Below are positions 23,730-33,028 of a stretch of 64,000 nt of DNA, one piece after another. The notes beneath the pieces were generated by a model. It worked only from the letters and a program-made list of their open reading frames with translations. It did not search any database and was not told the origin of the DNA. A program made the position numbers and the translations under genes. The stretch is from assembly GCF_036084755.1 (NCBI RefSeq), contig NZ_CP107968.1, forward strand, positions 3,689,501 to 3,753,500. Direction: 5' to 3'. The DNA is from Streptomyces sp. NBC_00370 (GTDB lineage Bacteria; Actinomycetota; Actinomycetes; Streptomycetales; Streptomycetaceae). Each line of letters starts with the position of its first letter. Position 1 is the stretch's first letter.

Positions 23730-25306
23730 GTGCTCTCCCTCTCGCGATCTCTCAGTTCACGTCTGAGGATCTTGCCGGTGGTGGCGCGCGGCACGCCGCC
23801 GATGAACTCGACCCGGCGGACCTTCTTGTAGGGGGCGACGCGTTCGGCGACGAACGCCATGACGTCGCCCTCCGTGAGCGCTTCGGCACCGGGCCGACGG
23901 ACAATGTATGCCTTGGGGACCTCGTTCCCGTCTTCGTCGTAAACACCGATCACGGCCGCGTCGGCGACGGATTCGTGGGTGAGCAGCAGAGCTTCCAGGT
24001 CGGCGGGGGCGACCTGGAACCCCTTGTACTTGATGAGTTCCTTGACCCGGTCGACGACGAACAGCCATCCGTCGCCGTCCACCCGGCCCACATCGCCGGT
24101 GTGCGCCCAGCCGTCGGCGTCGATCATCGCCGCGGTCTCCTCGGGCCGGCCGAGATAGCCCTTCATCACCTGCGGACCGCGGATGAGGATCTCGCCCTCG
24201 GCGCCGGGTCCTACGTCCTGCGCCGGGTCGTCGAGGGAGACGATCCGCATCTCGGTGCCGGCGATCAGCTTGCCGACGGTGCCGGGCGGCGGCTCGGCGG
24301 CCGACAGCGGTACGACATGGGTGCCGGGCGAGAGTTCCGTCATGCCGTACGCCTGCCGCAGCGGCGGCAGCCCCAGCCGCTCCGAACAGGCGGCGGCGAG
24401 CCGGGCGTCCAGCGGGGCGGCGGCGCTGACGATGTAGTCGAGCGAGGACAGGTCGTACCGGGCGACGGCGGGGTGCTTGGCCAGGGCGAGGACGATGGGC
24501 GGCGCCACGAACAGCCCGTTGATGCGGTGCTTCTCGATCGCCTCAAGGAACTGTTCGAGGTCGAAGCGGGGCAGTACGACGACGGTGGCGCCGTGCCGCA
24601 GCGGCGCGTTCATCAGCGCGGTCAGCCCGTAGATGTGGAAGAACGGCAGCACGGCGAGGATGCGGTGCCCCGGCGCCATCGGTATGACGGGCTCCAGCTG
24701 CGCCAGGTTGGTGGCGATCGAGCGGTGTGTGAGCATCACCCCCTTGGGAACGCCGGTGGTGCCCGAGGAGTACGGCAGTACGGCGACGTCCTCGCCGGGG
24801 TCGAGGGCGACGTCGGGCTCCGGCGCCGCCGACCCGGCCATGTCGAGGACCGACTGATGTCCCTCGGCGCGGTCACAGACGAACACTTCCTCGATCCCGC
24901 CGACCAACTCGGCTGCCCTGCGCGCCACATCGAGCAGCGGCGACACGGTGACGATCCACCGCGCCCGGGAGTCCCGCAGCTGCGTCGCCAACTCCTCGGC
25001 CGTACAGAGCGGATGCACGGTGGTGACGGAGGCACCGGCGCGGGTCGCCGCGTAGAACACCACCGGGTAGGCGACGGTGTTGGGACTGTGCAGCGCGAGC
25101 ACGTCCCCCTTCACCACCCCGGCGACGGCGAACGCGGCGGCCAGCCGCCGGTGCGCGACGTCGAGCTGGGCGTAGCTGACACTCGTCCCGGCGGCCCCGT
25201 CGATCAGCGCGACGGCGTCCCCGAACTCGGCGGCGCGGCCGAGCACGGCGTCGTGGATGGGCAGATCGACGGCCGGGACATCCGCGTACTCGCTGTGGAA
25301 CACCAT
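23726..25306 (-). CDS. 4-coumarate:CoA ligase-like acyl-CoA synthetase
   Basis: A 526-residue ANL-superfamily enzyme that activates a carboxylic acid with ATP and CoA. AMP-binding motif YSSGTTGVPKGVMLTH, A5/A8-type segments QAYGMTELSPGTH and GWAHTGDVGRVDGDGW, and the catalytic lysine region ATTGKILRREL are all present. The acid could be aromatic, fatty or terpenoid. It is the first gene of a three-gene leftward operon with hydratase and TetR genes. A GbsR-like gene ends 74 bases upstream. Confidence 0.88.
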   Translation of the reverse strand: MVFHSEYADVPAVDLPIHDAVLGRAAEFGDAVALIDGAAGTSVSYAQLDVAHRRLAAAFAVAGVVKGDVLALHSPNTVAYPVVFYAATRAGASVTTVHPLCTAEELATQLRDSRARWIVTVSPLLDVARRAAELVGGIEEVFVCDRAEGHQSVLDMAGSAAPEPDVALDPGEDVAVLPYSSGTTGVPKGVMLTHRSIATNLAQLEPVIPMAPGHRILAVLPFFHIYGLTALMNAPLRHGATVVVLPRFDLEQFLEAIEKHRINGLFVAPPIVLALAKHPAVARYDLSSLDYIVSAAAPLDARLAAACSERLGLPPLRQAYGMTELSPGTHVVPLSAAEPPPGTVGKLIAGTEMRIVSLDDPAQDVGPGAEGEILIRGPQVMKGYLGRPEETAAMIDADGWAHTGDVGRVDGDGWLFVVDRVKELIKYKGFQVAPADLEALLLTHESVADAAVIGVYDEDGNEVPKAYIVRRPGAEALTEGDVMAFVAERVAPYKKVRRVEFIGGVPRATTGKILRRELRDREREST

Positions 25307-25380
25307 GGCGACCCCTTCGACGGTGGACGCCCAGAATCACCCCGGCCGGTACGGCTTGGGGAGACCCGCGACCCGCCCAA

Positions 25381-26109
25381 TCAGCCGCCCGGCGGCGTTT
25401 CGGCTTTCGTGTAGAGGACTTCGCGGCCCTGCTCCGCCGCGCGGACGATGCCTTCGGAGACGAAGTCGAGGAAGCGGGCGATGTTTTCGAGCCGGGCGGC
25501 GGCCGGGGTGCCGGGGCCGAGGACGGCGACGCCCTGGCGTGCGGTCGCGACCAGTTGGTCGTTGGCGCGGGCGCTGGCCATCGTCGCCTCGTACCAGACG
25601 TCTTCGTCGACGAAGTAGCGCTCGCGGCGGCGTTCGTCGCGTTCCCTGCGGGCGAGGTCCTGGCTCTCCAGGAACGCCATCGCCTTCGAGATGGACGCCG
25701 GGCTGACCTGGAGGCGCTGGACGAGTTCGGCGGCGGTGAGGCTGCCGGAGTCGGCGGTGAAGAGGCAGACCAGCACCCGGGACATCATCTTGGGCAGCCC
25801 CGACTGCATGAGGACGGTGGTGAACGTCTCCTCGTACTCCCGCACGGCCTCGGCGTCGCGTCCGTCCGTCGGCGGGAGCGGCTGCGGGCCCTGGGCCACG
25901 GGCTGCCTGCGGCGGTGGGTGCGGCGTTCGGTGGCGCGGTGGGCCAGATCGGCGCGGTAGCCGCCCGGGCCGCCGTTGCGCAGCACTTCGCGCGTGACCG
26001 TCGAGGTCGGCCGGTCGAGGCGTCTGGCGATCTCCGCGTAGGCGAGGCCGTCGGCCAGCCCCAGCGCGATCTGCTGGCGTTCCTGCTCGGTGAGCCTGCC
26101 GCCCGGCAT
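25381..26109 (-). CDS. GbsR/MarR-like regulator with N-terminal IS30-type HTH
   Basis: A 242-residue protein with two DNA-binding regions. Residues 1-45 (LTEQERQQIALGLADGLAYAEIARRLDRPTSTVTREV) resemble the HTH_38 helix-turn-helix of IS30 transposases. Residues about 85-175 form a MarR/GbsR winged helix (LTAAELVQRLQVSPASISKAMAFLESQDLARRERDERRRERYF). ATG 26109 (MPGGRLTE) is chosen. It is divergent from the DUF4097/DrrAB operon across a 224-base region with repeated TTGCAACG motifs and most likely represses that exporter. Confidence 0.85.
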   Translation of the reverse strand: MPGGRLTEQERQQIALGLADGLAYAEIARRLDRPTSTVTREVLRNGGPGGYRADLAHRATERRTHRRRQPVAQGPQPLPPTDGRDAEAVREYEETFTTVLMQSGLPKMMSRVLVCLFTADSGSLTAAELVQRLQVSPASISKAMAFLESQDLARRERDERRRERYFVDEDVWYEATMASARANDQLVATARQGVAVLGPGTPAAARLENIARFLDFVSEGIVRAAEQGREVLYTKAETPPGG

Positions 26110-26173
26110 CGCGGTCTCCTTTGTGCTGTGTCGTGTCCTTGGCGCCTCCAGCATAGCGTTCACCTTCAATCCA

Positions 26174-26224
26174 TTGCAACGTTCGAGTATCCGACGTTGC
26201 GTTAGATTCAGAACCGTTGCAACG
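26174..26224. promoter_or_regulatory. Operator candidates (TTGCAACG repeats) between GbsR-like gene and DUF4097 operon
   Basis: TTGCAACG occurs at 26174-26181 and within the perfect palindrome CGTTGCAACG at 26215-26224. A related ACGTTGCGTT lies between them near 26194-26203. The sites are in the 224-base divergent region and are AT-richer than the surroundings. They are natural binding candidates for the GbsR-like protein. Confidence 0.5.
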
Positions 26225-26333
26225 ATATTCAGGCTCTCACCTGCACCTACTGGCTTTATACGCAATGAATCTGTTGTCAGATCCATGAACGCAACGTAGC
26301 TTTCCATCAACGGAAACAACGAAGGAGAGCACG

Positions 26334-27005
26334 ATGCAGAAGTTCGACACCCCCGCCCCCATCTCCGCCGTCCTCGACATCCCGGCCGGCCTCATCCGGT
26401 TCATCGGGGCCGAACGGACCGACACCACGGTCGAGGTCCTGCCCGCCGACGCGTCGAAGAGCGGCGACGTGAAGGCGGCCGGGCAGACCACCGTCGAATA
26501 CGCCGACGGCGTCCTGCGCATCACGGGGGCACCGGCCAAGAACCGGATCCTCGGCAGCTCGGGATCGGTCGAGGTGACCGTCCAACTGCCCGCCGGATCC
26601 AGCGTCGAGGCGAAGGCTGCCAGCGGCGAGTTCCGCGGCGTCGGGCGCCTCGGCGACGTCGTCCTCGACGTCTCGCAGGGCAAGGTCAAGATCGACGAGA
26701 CGGCCGCCGCCCGCCTCACACTCCTCGCCGGCGACGTCTCGGTCGGCCGCCTGGGCGGCCCCGCCGAGATCGGCACCCGCAAGGGCGACGTACACATCGC
26801 CGAAGCCGTCCGCGGCACGGTCCAACTCCACACCGAGTACGGCGAGATCACGGTCGGCGCCGCCCACGGCGTCTCCGCGTCCCTGGACGCGGGCGCCACC
26901 CACGGGCGGATCCACAACGCGCTCAAGAACACCGACGGCGCCGCCGCGGGCCTGACCATCCACGCGACCACCGCCTACGGCGACATCACCGCCCGCAGCC
27001 TCTGA
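26334..27005 (+). CDS. DUF4097 beta-strand repeat protein
   Basis: A 223-residue protein with regular beta-strand repeats of the DUF4097 type (FDTPAPISAVLDIPAGLIRFIGAERTDTTVEVLP, SGEFRGVGRLGDVVLDVSQGKVKIDE, GDVHIAEAVRGTVQLHTEYGEITVGAAHG). No signal peptide or membrane helix is seen. ATG 26334 follows GAAGGAG. This family often sits upstream of DrrAB-type ABC exporters, and here the ATPase gene begins 30 bases downstream. Its biochemical role is unknown. Confidence 0.82.
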   Translation: MQKFDTPAPISAVLDIPAGLIRFIGAERTDTTVEVLPADASKSGDVKAAGQTTVEYADGVLRITGAPAKNRILGSSGSVEVTVQLPAGSSVEAKAASGEFRGVGRLGDVVLDVSQGKVKIDETAAARLTLLAGDVSVGRLGGPAEIGTRKGDVHIAEAVRGTVQLHTEYGEITVGAAHGVSASLDAGATHGRIHNALKNTDGAAAGLTIHATTAYGDITARSL

Positions 27006-27035
27006 AGGAGCAGTCCGTTGAAGGAGCACCCCCTC

Positions 27036-28028
27036 ATGACCAGCCCGGCCACGACCAGCCCGGCCATCGCGGCGAGCGGACTGCGCAAGTCCTACGGCGA
27101 CAAGGTCGTCCTCGACGGGATCGACCTGACCGTCCCCGAAGGAACGGTCTTCGCCCTGCTCGGCCCGAACGGCGCCGGCAAGACCACCGCCGTCAACATC
27201 CTCTCCACCCTCATCTCCCCGGGACCCGGCTCCGGTTCGATCCGCATCGGCGGCCACGACCTCACCACCGACGCCCAGGCCGTACGCGGCACGATCGGTG
27301 TCACCGGGCAGTTCTCCGCCGTGGACGGCCTGATCACCGGCGAGGAGAACATGCTCCTCATGGCGGACCTGCACCACCTCTCCCGCGGCGAGGGACGGCG
27401 GGTCGCCGCCGAACTGCTGGACCGCTTCGACCTGGTGGAGGCCGCGCAGAAGCCCGCCTCCACCTACTCCGGCGGCATGAAGCGCCGCCTCGACATCGCC
27501 ATGACGCTCGTCGGCGACCCGCGGATCATCTTCCTCGACGAGCCCACCACCGGCCTCGACCCGCGCAGCCGCCACACCATGTGGCAGATCATCCGGGGCC
27601 TGGTCGCGGACGGTGTCACCGTCCTGCTCACCACCCAGTACCTGGACGAGGCCGACGAACTCGCCGACCGCATCGCCGTGTTGCACAACGGCAAGATCGC
27701 CGCCGAAGGCACAGCCGACGAGCTGAAGCGGCTCGTCCCCGGCGGACACGTCCGGCTCCGCTTCACCGACCCGGCCGCCTACCGCTCCGCCGCCGCCGTC
27801 CTGGGCGAGGTCACCCAGGACGACGAGGCGCTGTCCTTGCAGATCCCCAGCGACGGCACCCAGCGCGCGCTGCGCGCCGTCCTCGACCGGCTCGACTCCG
27901 CCGGCATCGAGGCAGCGGAACTGAGCGTGCACACCCCCGACCTGGACGACGTCTTCTTCGCCCTGACAGGACCCGCCGTACCCGGCCGGCCCGGCCCCGC
28001 CAACCAGCCTGAGGAGGCTGTCAGATGA
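27036..28028 (+). CDS. DrrA-type ABC exporter ATP-binding protein
   Basis: A 330-residue ATPase of the daunorubicin-resistance type: Walker A GPNGAGKTTA, Q-loop VTGQFSAVDGLITGEENM, signature YSGGMKRRLDIA, Walker B IIFLDEPTTGLDPRSR, and switch segment LTTQYLDEADELADRI. The C-terminal 90 residues form the accessory domain of DrrA proteins. ATG 27036 with upstream GGAG is preferred over TTG 27018. ATGA overlap with the next gene indicates a coupled exporter. Probable role: efflux of a drug-like compound. Confidence 0.9.
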   Translation: MTSPATTSPAIAASGLRKSYGDKVVLDGIDLTVPEGTVFALLGPNGAGKTTAVNILSTLISPGPGSGSIRIGGHDLTTDAQAVRGTIGVTGQFSAVDGLITGEENMLLMADLHHLSRGEGRRVAAELLDRFDLVEAAQKPASTYSGGMKRRLDIAMTLVGDPRIIFLDEPTTGLDPRSRHTMWQIIRGLVADGVTVLLTTQYLDEADELADRIAVLHNGKIAAEGTADELKRLVPGGHVRLRFTDPAAYRSAAAVLGEVTQDDEALSLQIPSDGTQRALRAVLDRLDSAGIEAAELSVHTPDLDDVFFALTGPAVPGRPGPANQPEEAVR

Positions 28029-28816
28029 GTACCCTCTCCCTCGCCGTGCGCGACTCGTCCACGATGCTGCGCCGCAACCTCCTGCACGCCCGGCGCTACC
28101 CGTCCATGACCCTGAACCTGCTGCTCACGCCGATCATGCTGCTGCTGCTCTTCGTCTACATCTTCGGTGACGTGATGAGCGCGGGCATCGGCGGCGGCGG
28201 CGCGGACCGCTCCGCGTACATCGCCTACATCGTCCCCGGCCTGCTGCTGATGACCATCGGCAGCACCACGATCGGGACGGCGGTGTCCGTCTCCAACGAC
28301 ATGACCGAGGGCATCATCGCCCGCTTCCGCACCATGGCCATCCACCGCGGCTCCGTGATCGTCGGCCATGTCATCGGCAGTGTGCTGCAGTGCATCGCCA
28401 GCGTGGTCCTCGTCGGCGCCATCGCCGTGGCCATCGGTTTCCGCTCCACCGACGCCACCGTCCTGGAGTGGATCGCCGCCTTCGGCCTCCTCGTGCTCTT
28501 CGCCACCGCGCTCACCTGGATCGCCGTGGGCATGGGCCTGATCAGCCCCAACGCCGAGGCCGCCAGCAACAACGCCATTCCGCTGATCCTGCTGCCGCTG
28601 CTGTCCAGCGCTTTCATCCCCGTCGACACCATGCCCGGCTGGTTCCAGCCGATCGCCGAGTACCAGCCCTTCACCCCGGCCATCGAGACGCTGCGCGGGC
28701 TGCTGCTCGGGACCGGGATCGGCAACAACGGCTGGCTCGCGCTGGGCTGGTGCGTGGGTCTCGCGGTGCTCGGCTACTTCTGGTCGGCCGCCAAGTTCAA
28801 CAGCGACCCGTCGTAA
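28025..28816 (+). CDS. DrrB-type ABC-2 permease
   Basis: A 263-residue membrane protein with about six transmembrane segments (MTLNLLLTPIMLLLLFVYIF, AYIVPGLLLMTIGSTTIGTA, and others) and the ABC-2 signature near YQPFTPAIETLRGLLLG. It pairs with the upstream DrrA ATPase through a 4-base overlap. Its last 43 bases overlap the convergent DNA glycosylase gene, unusually long for this window. Confidence 0.9.
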   Translation: MSTLSLAVRDSSTMLRRNLLHARRYPSMTLNLLLTPIMLLLLFVYIFGDVMSAGIGGGGADRSAYIAYIVPGLLLMTIGSTTIGTAVSVSNDMTEGIIARFRTMAIHRGSVIVGHVIGSVLQCIASVVLVGAIAVAIGFRSTDATVLEWIAAFGLLVLFATALTWIAVGMGLISPNAEAASNNAIPLILLPLLSSAFIPVDTMPGWFQPIAEYQPFTPAIETLRGLLLGTGIGNNGWLALGWCVGLAVLGYFWSAAKFNSDPS

Positions 28817-29739
28817 CGGGCACGCAGAAGCAGGGCGACCCAACTGCGGTACGGGCGCCAGCCGTCCGCGACGGCGGCGAGGCGCTCCGGATCGGCGGCC
28901 GTGACGGCATCGAGGCCGTACGCGGCCGCCATCGCCTCGTACAGCCGGGGTTCGTGGCCGGGGAAGAGGTCGGGGTGTCCGGCTCCGCGTACCAGGGTCA
29001 GTTGAGCCGAGAACGGTCCGACGCCCGGCAGCTCTTGCAGGCCGGACAAGGCCAACTCCGCCGGCTGCGAACGCAGTTGAGCGGCATCGAGGCGCCCGTC
29101 CAGCGCCGCTTCGGCAAGTGCGCGCAGCCGCTCGACCTTGATGCCGGTGAGTCCGGGGAACTGGTCGAGCCGGCGCAGCACCGACGGGACCGGGAAGGCG
29201 TGGAGTCTCCGGCCGGCCACGTCGACGGCCTGGCCGCGTTCTTCGGCAAGCCGGGCCTTGACCCGGGCGGCCTGGGTCCGCCGGATGCGGTTGCCGATGA
29301 TCGTCCAGGCGGCTGCCTCGTACGGCGAGTAGAACAGGACGGGCCGCAGGCCCGGGAACTCTGCCTGGAGCCCGGCGACGACGGGGTCGTGGTCGCCGAG
29401 GGCGCCGAATCCGGTGCCGTCCACGTCGAGGGAGAGAATCCGGGCGATCTGGGCCCGGACCGCCGTGGCGGCCGGCGTACCGGCGGCGGGCCGGGTCTCC
29501 TTCCCGTCGATGAGGACGGTGTACTCGGCGCGTACGACGGAGGAGGCGGCTCCGTCCGCCGGCCTCTCCTTCTGCCGCAGGGCGCATCCGACGACGGCCT
29601 CACCGTCGTCCGTGGGGAACGCCAGCCGGAGCACACCGTCGCGGGCGTCGTCGTAGGAGGCCGGGGTGAAGCCCTCCAGGAAGCGGACGGCGGCGGCCAG
29701 GGAGAACGGCCCGTCGGGGGTGAAGGTGGCAGCGGCCAC
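28774..29739 (-). CDS. AlkA-like DNA-3-methyladenine glycosylase
   Basis: A 321-residue base-excision repair glycosylase of the HhH-GPD superfamily. The N-terminal half is the AlkA beta-domain (GPFSLAAAVRFLEGFTPASY). The HhH motif LQELPGVGPFSAQLTLVRG is intact. The catalytic aspartate of AlkA falls in the segment DLFPGHEPRLYEA, which here has glutamate. A family-wide variant or altered substrate range is possible. ATG 29739 begins the frame. It overlaps the 3' end of the convergent DrrB gene by 43 bases. Confidence 0.83.
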   Translation of the reverse strand: MAAATFTPDGPFSLAAAVRFLEGFTPASYDDARDGVLRLAFPTDDGEAVVGCALRQKERPADGAASSVVRAEYTVLIDGKETRPAAGTPAATAVRAQIARILSLDVDGTGFGALGDHDPVVAGLQAEFPGLRPVLFYSPYEAAAWTIIGNRIRRTQAARVKARLAEERGQAVDVAGRRLHAFPVPSVLRRLDQFPGLTGIKVERLRALAEAALDGRLDAAQLRSQPAELALSGLQELPGVGPFSAQLTLVRGAGHPDLFPGHEPRLYEAMAAAYGLDAVTAADPERLAAVADGWRPYRSWVALLLRARYDGSLLNLAADQK

Positions 29740-29856
29740 GCGTCGGCTCTCTTTCTCGAAGCAACGTCAGGTCCTCGAAGCAACGTCAGGACTCCGCCCC
29801 ATTCAACGCCGTCCCGCGCCCGCCCCGGCCCGACCCGCCCGGCCCGCCCGTCGCTG
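29740..29856. other. Short gap with a 15-bp direct repeat
   Basis: This 117-base gap lies between the glycosylase start and the acyl-CoA dehydrogenase stop. CGAAGCAACGTCAGG appears twice in a row near 29757-29790, separated by a few bases. No gene is visible. It presumably holds the glycosylase promoter. Confidence 0.5.
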
Positions 29857-31002
29857 TCAGTACGACTTCGGAAGGCCCAGGATCTGATGCGAGACGTAGT
29901 TCAGGATCATCTCCCGGCTCACGGGCGCGATACGGGCCACCCGGGACGCCGTGATCAGGGACGCCAGGCCGTACTCGCGGGTCAGACCGTTGCCGCCCAG
30001 GGTCTGTACGGCCTGGTCCACGGCCTTCACACAGGCCTCGCCCGCCGCGTACTTGGCCATGTTCGCCGCCTCGCCCGCGCCCGCGTCGTCGCCCGCGTCG
30101 TACAGGTACGCCGCCTTGCGCATCATCAGGGCGGCCAGTTCCAGTTCGATGTGGGCCTGGGCCAGCGGGTGGGCGATGGCCTGGTGGGCGCCGATCGGTT
30201 CCTTCCAGACCTGGCGGGTCTTCGCGTAGTCGACGGCCTTGGCGAGCGCGTACCGGCCCATGCCGATCGCGAACGCGGCGGTCATGACACGCTCCGGGTT
30301 GAGTCCGGCGAACAGCTGGAGCAGCCCCGCGTCCTCGTCGCCGACCAGCGCGTCGGCGGGGAGGCGTACGTCGTCCAGCACCAGCTCGAACTGCTTCTCG
30401 ACCGCGGTGAGTTCCATGTCGATCTGGGAGCGCTGGAAGCCCTGCGCCTCGCGCGGGACGATGAACAGGCACGGCTTCAGCCTGCCGGTACGGGCGTCCT
30501 CGGTGCGGCCGACGATGAGGGTGGCGTCCGCGATGTCGACGCCGGAGACGAAGACCTTGCGGCCGTTGAGTATCCAGCCGTCCCCGGTCTGCGCCCTGCG
30601 GGCGGTGGTGGTGATGCGGTGGGAGTTGGACCCCGCGTCGGGTTCGGTGATGCCGAAGGCCATCGTGAGGGAGCCGTCGGCGAGCCCCGGCAGCCACTGC
30701 TGCTTCTGCGCTTCGGTGCCGAAGCGGGCGATGACCGTGCCGCAGATGGCCGGGGACACGATCATCAGCAGCAGGGGGCAGCCCGCCGCGCCCAACTCCT
30801 CCAGCACTATGGACAGTTCGGCCAGGCCGCTGCCTCCGCCGCCGTACTCCTCGGGGAGGTTCACGCCGAGATAGCCGAGCTTTCCCGCCTCCTCCCACAG
30901 GGTGGCCCGGTCGTAGCCGCGGCCGTGGCGATGGCCGAGGGCGGCGACGGCGGCGCGCAGCGCGGCCTGTTCTTCGGTCTCGACGAGAGTGCGGTCGCTC
31001 AT
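29857..31002 (-). CDS. Acyl-CoA dehydrogenase
   Basis: A 381-residue FAD enzyme that forms the 2,3 double bond of an acyl-CoA. Family segments include LPEEYGGGGSGLAELSIVLEELG, FGITEPDAGSNSHRITTTA, KVFVSGVDIADATLIVGRT and QTLGGNGLTREYGLASLITASRVARIAPVSREMIL. ATG 31002 overlaps the stop of the carboxylase alpha gene by 4 bases, so this is the last gene of a five-gene coupled operon. The partner carboxylase suggests a branched or terpenoid acyl-CoA substrate. Confidence 0.92.
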   Translation of the reverse strand: MSDRTLVETEEQAALRAAVAALGHRHGRGYDRATLWEEAGKLGYLGVNLPEEYGGGGSGLAELSIVLEELGAAGCPLLLMIVSPAICGTVIARFGTEAQKQQWLPGLADGSLTMAFGITEPDAGSNSHRITTTARRAQTGDGWILNGRKVFVSGVDIADATLIVGRTEDARTGRLKPCLFIVPREAQGFQRSQIDMELTAVEKQFELVLDDVRLPADALVGDEDAGLLQLFAGLNPERVMTAAFAIGMGRYALAKAVDYAKTRQVWKEPIGAHQAIAHPLAQAHIELELAALMMRKAAYLYDAGDDAGAGEAANMAKYAAGEACVKAVDQAVQTLGGNGLTREYGLASLITASRVARIAPVSREMILNYVSHQILGLPKSY

Positions 31003-33017
31003 GCGGACGTGTCCTCCTGTGCGTCACGGGCATCGGGTGCGCCACTGGCAACCGGTGCGTCACTGGCAACGACGGCGAGCAGGGCGCCCACCTCGACCTG
31101 ACGGCCGGGTGCGGCGTGGAGAGCGGTGAGGGTGCCGGAGGCGGGGGCGACGATCCGGTGTTCCATCTTCATCGCCTCCAGCCAGATCAGCGGCTGTCCG
31201 GCGGTGACGGCGCTGCCCTCGGCCAGCCCGTCCGCGACCCGTACGACGGTCCCGGGCATCGGCGCGAGCAGCGACCCGGGGCCGGTGCGGGCGAGCGGGT
31301 CGGCGAAGCGCGGCTCGACGGCGAGGCGGTACGAGCCGGCGGCGGTGTCGACGTACACCTGCCCGCCGTGCCGGGCGACGTCGAACTGCCGTACCGAGCC
31401 GTCCACTTCGAGCCGCACCCGGTGCGGGTGGGCCTCGACGACCCGGATCGCCGGGTCGGCGCCTTCGCGCTCCACGGCGAAGCCGTCCCTGGTGGCGCGG
31501 TACCGCACCTCGTGCCCGCCGTACGTCCGCGCCTGCGGCTGCGACGGTACGTTCCGCCAGCCGCCGAGCCGGGCGGTGACGCTCGTACCGCCCGCCCGCT
31601 GCCGGACCGCGTCGGCGAGCGCCGCAGCGACGGCGGCGATGTCCTCGCCCGGGGCCCGGGTGGTGAGTCCGGCGAGGTGACGTCCGTAGAAACCGGTGTC
31701 GAACCGGCCCGCCACGAAGTCCGGGTGGCCGAGCGAGCGTACGAGCAAGTCCCGGTTGGTCACGGGCCCGTGCACCCTCGCCCGGCGCAGCGCGGTCCGC
31801 AGCAGCCGCAGCGCCGCGTCGCGCGTCGGGGCCCACGCGACGACCTTGGCGAGCATGGGGTCGTAGTGGACGCCAATGGTGTCGCCGTCGGCGTAGCCGC
31901 TGTCGACACGGACGCGGGCGCCGCCGCCCGGCGCGGTCGTCGCCGGCACGGCGAGCGAGTACAACTGGCCGGTCTGCGGGGTCCAGTCGGCCGCCGGGTC
32001 CTCCGCGTACAGCCGCGCCTCCACCGCGTGGCCCGCCGGCTCCGGCGGCTCGGGCGGGAGCTCCGCCCCCTCCGCCACCGCGAGTTGCAGGGCCACCAGG
32101 TCGAGGCCGAACACCTCCTCGGTGACGGGGTGTTCGACCTGGAGCCGGGTGTTCATCTCCAAGAAGTACGGCCGCCCCGCCGCCGAGACCAGGAACTCGA
32201 CCGTGCCCGCGCCCCGGTAGTCGACGGCGCGGGCCGCCGTGACCGCCGCCTCCGCCAGGGCCGTGCGCAGCTCGGGCGGAAGGCCGGGGGCCGGGGACTC
32301 CTCGACGACCTTCTGGTGTCTGCGTTGCAGCGAGCAGTCGCGGGTGCCGAGCGCCCAGACCGTGCCGTGCGCGTCGGCGAGGATCTGGACCTCCACATGG
32401 CGGCCGTCCTCCACGTACGGCTCGGCGAAGACCTCGCCGTCCCCGAAGGCGGACCGCGCCTCGGCGCGGGCCGCCGTCAACTCCTCGGGCAGCGCGGCCA
32501 GTGACCGTACGACGCGCATGCCACGTCCGCCGCCGCCCGCCGCCGCCTTCAGCAGCAGCGGCAGATCGTGCTCCGTCGCCGCCGCCGGGTCGACCGGGGC
32601 GAACAGGGGGACGCCCGCCTCACCCATCAGCTCCTTCGCGCGCGTCTTCGACGCCATCGACTCGATCGCGGCCGGCGGCGGCCCGATCCACACCAGGCCC
32701 GCGTCCTGCACGGCCTGTGCGAACTCCGCGTTCTCGGACAGGAATCCGTACCCCGGATGGACCGCGTCGGCGCCCGCCGCCAGCGCCGCCTTCACGATCA
32801 GATCGCCGCGCAGGTACGTGTCGGACGGCGCGGCGCCCGGCAGCCGTACCGCCGCGTCCGCCTCGCGCACATGCAGCGCTTCGGCGTCGGCGTCGGAGAA
32901 CACCGCCACCGTCGCGATGCCCAGTTCGCGGCAGGTGCGGAAGACCCGGCAGGCGATTTCGCCGCGGTTCGCGACAAGGACAGACTCGATCGTGGTGGAG
33001 ACCGTGGTGGAGATCAT
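30999..33017 (-). CDS. Acyl-CoA carboxylase alpha subunit (biotin carboxylase + BCCP)
   Basis: A 672-residue biotin-dependent subunit. The biotin carboxylase domain covers about residues 10-455 (SVLVANRGEIACRVFRTCRE, AAGGGGRGMRVV, FLEMNTRLQVEHPVTEE). A linker domain follows, and the biotin-carrier domain ends the protein, with the biotinylation motif EAMKMEH near residue 630. ATG 33017 has GAGGG upstream; the carboxyltransferase stop is 11 bases before it. With the beta subunit it would carboxylate a branched or unsaturated acyl-CoA (methylcrotonyl- or geranyl-CoA type). Confidence 0.93.
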   Translation of the reverse strand: MISTTVSTTIESVLVANRGEIACRVFRTCRELGIATVAVFSDADAEALHVREADAAVRLPGAAPSDTYLRGDLIVKAALAAGADAVHPGYGFLSENAEFAQAVQDAGLVWIGPPPAAIESMASKTRAKELMGEAGVPLFAPVDPAAATEHDLPLLLKAAAGGGGRGMRVVRSLAALPEELTAARAEARSAFGDGEVFAEPYVEDGRHVEVQILADAHGTVWALGTRDCSLQRRHQKVVEESPAPGLPPELRTALAEAAVTAARAVDYRGAGTVEFLVSAAGRPYFLEMNTRLQVEHPVTEEVFGLDLVALQLAVAEGAELPPEPPEPAGHAVEARLYAEDPAADWTPQTGQLYSLAVPATTAPGGGARVRVDSGYADGDTIGVHYDPMLAKVVAWAPTRDAALRLLRTALRRARVHGPVTNRDLLVRSLGHPDFVAGRFDTGFYGRHLAGLTTRAPGEDIAAVAAALADAVRQRAGGTSVTARLGGWRNVPSQPQARTYGGHEVRYRATRDGFAVEREGADPAIRVVEAHPHRVRLEVDGSVRQFDVARHGGQVYVDTAAGSYRLAVEPRFADPLARTGPGSLLAPMPGTVVRVADGLAEGSAVTAGQPLIWLEAMKMEHRIVAPASGTLTALHAAPGRQVEVGALLAVVASDAPVASGAPDARDAQEDTSA

Positions 33018-33028
33018 GGTGGAAGCCC

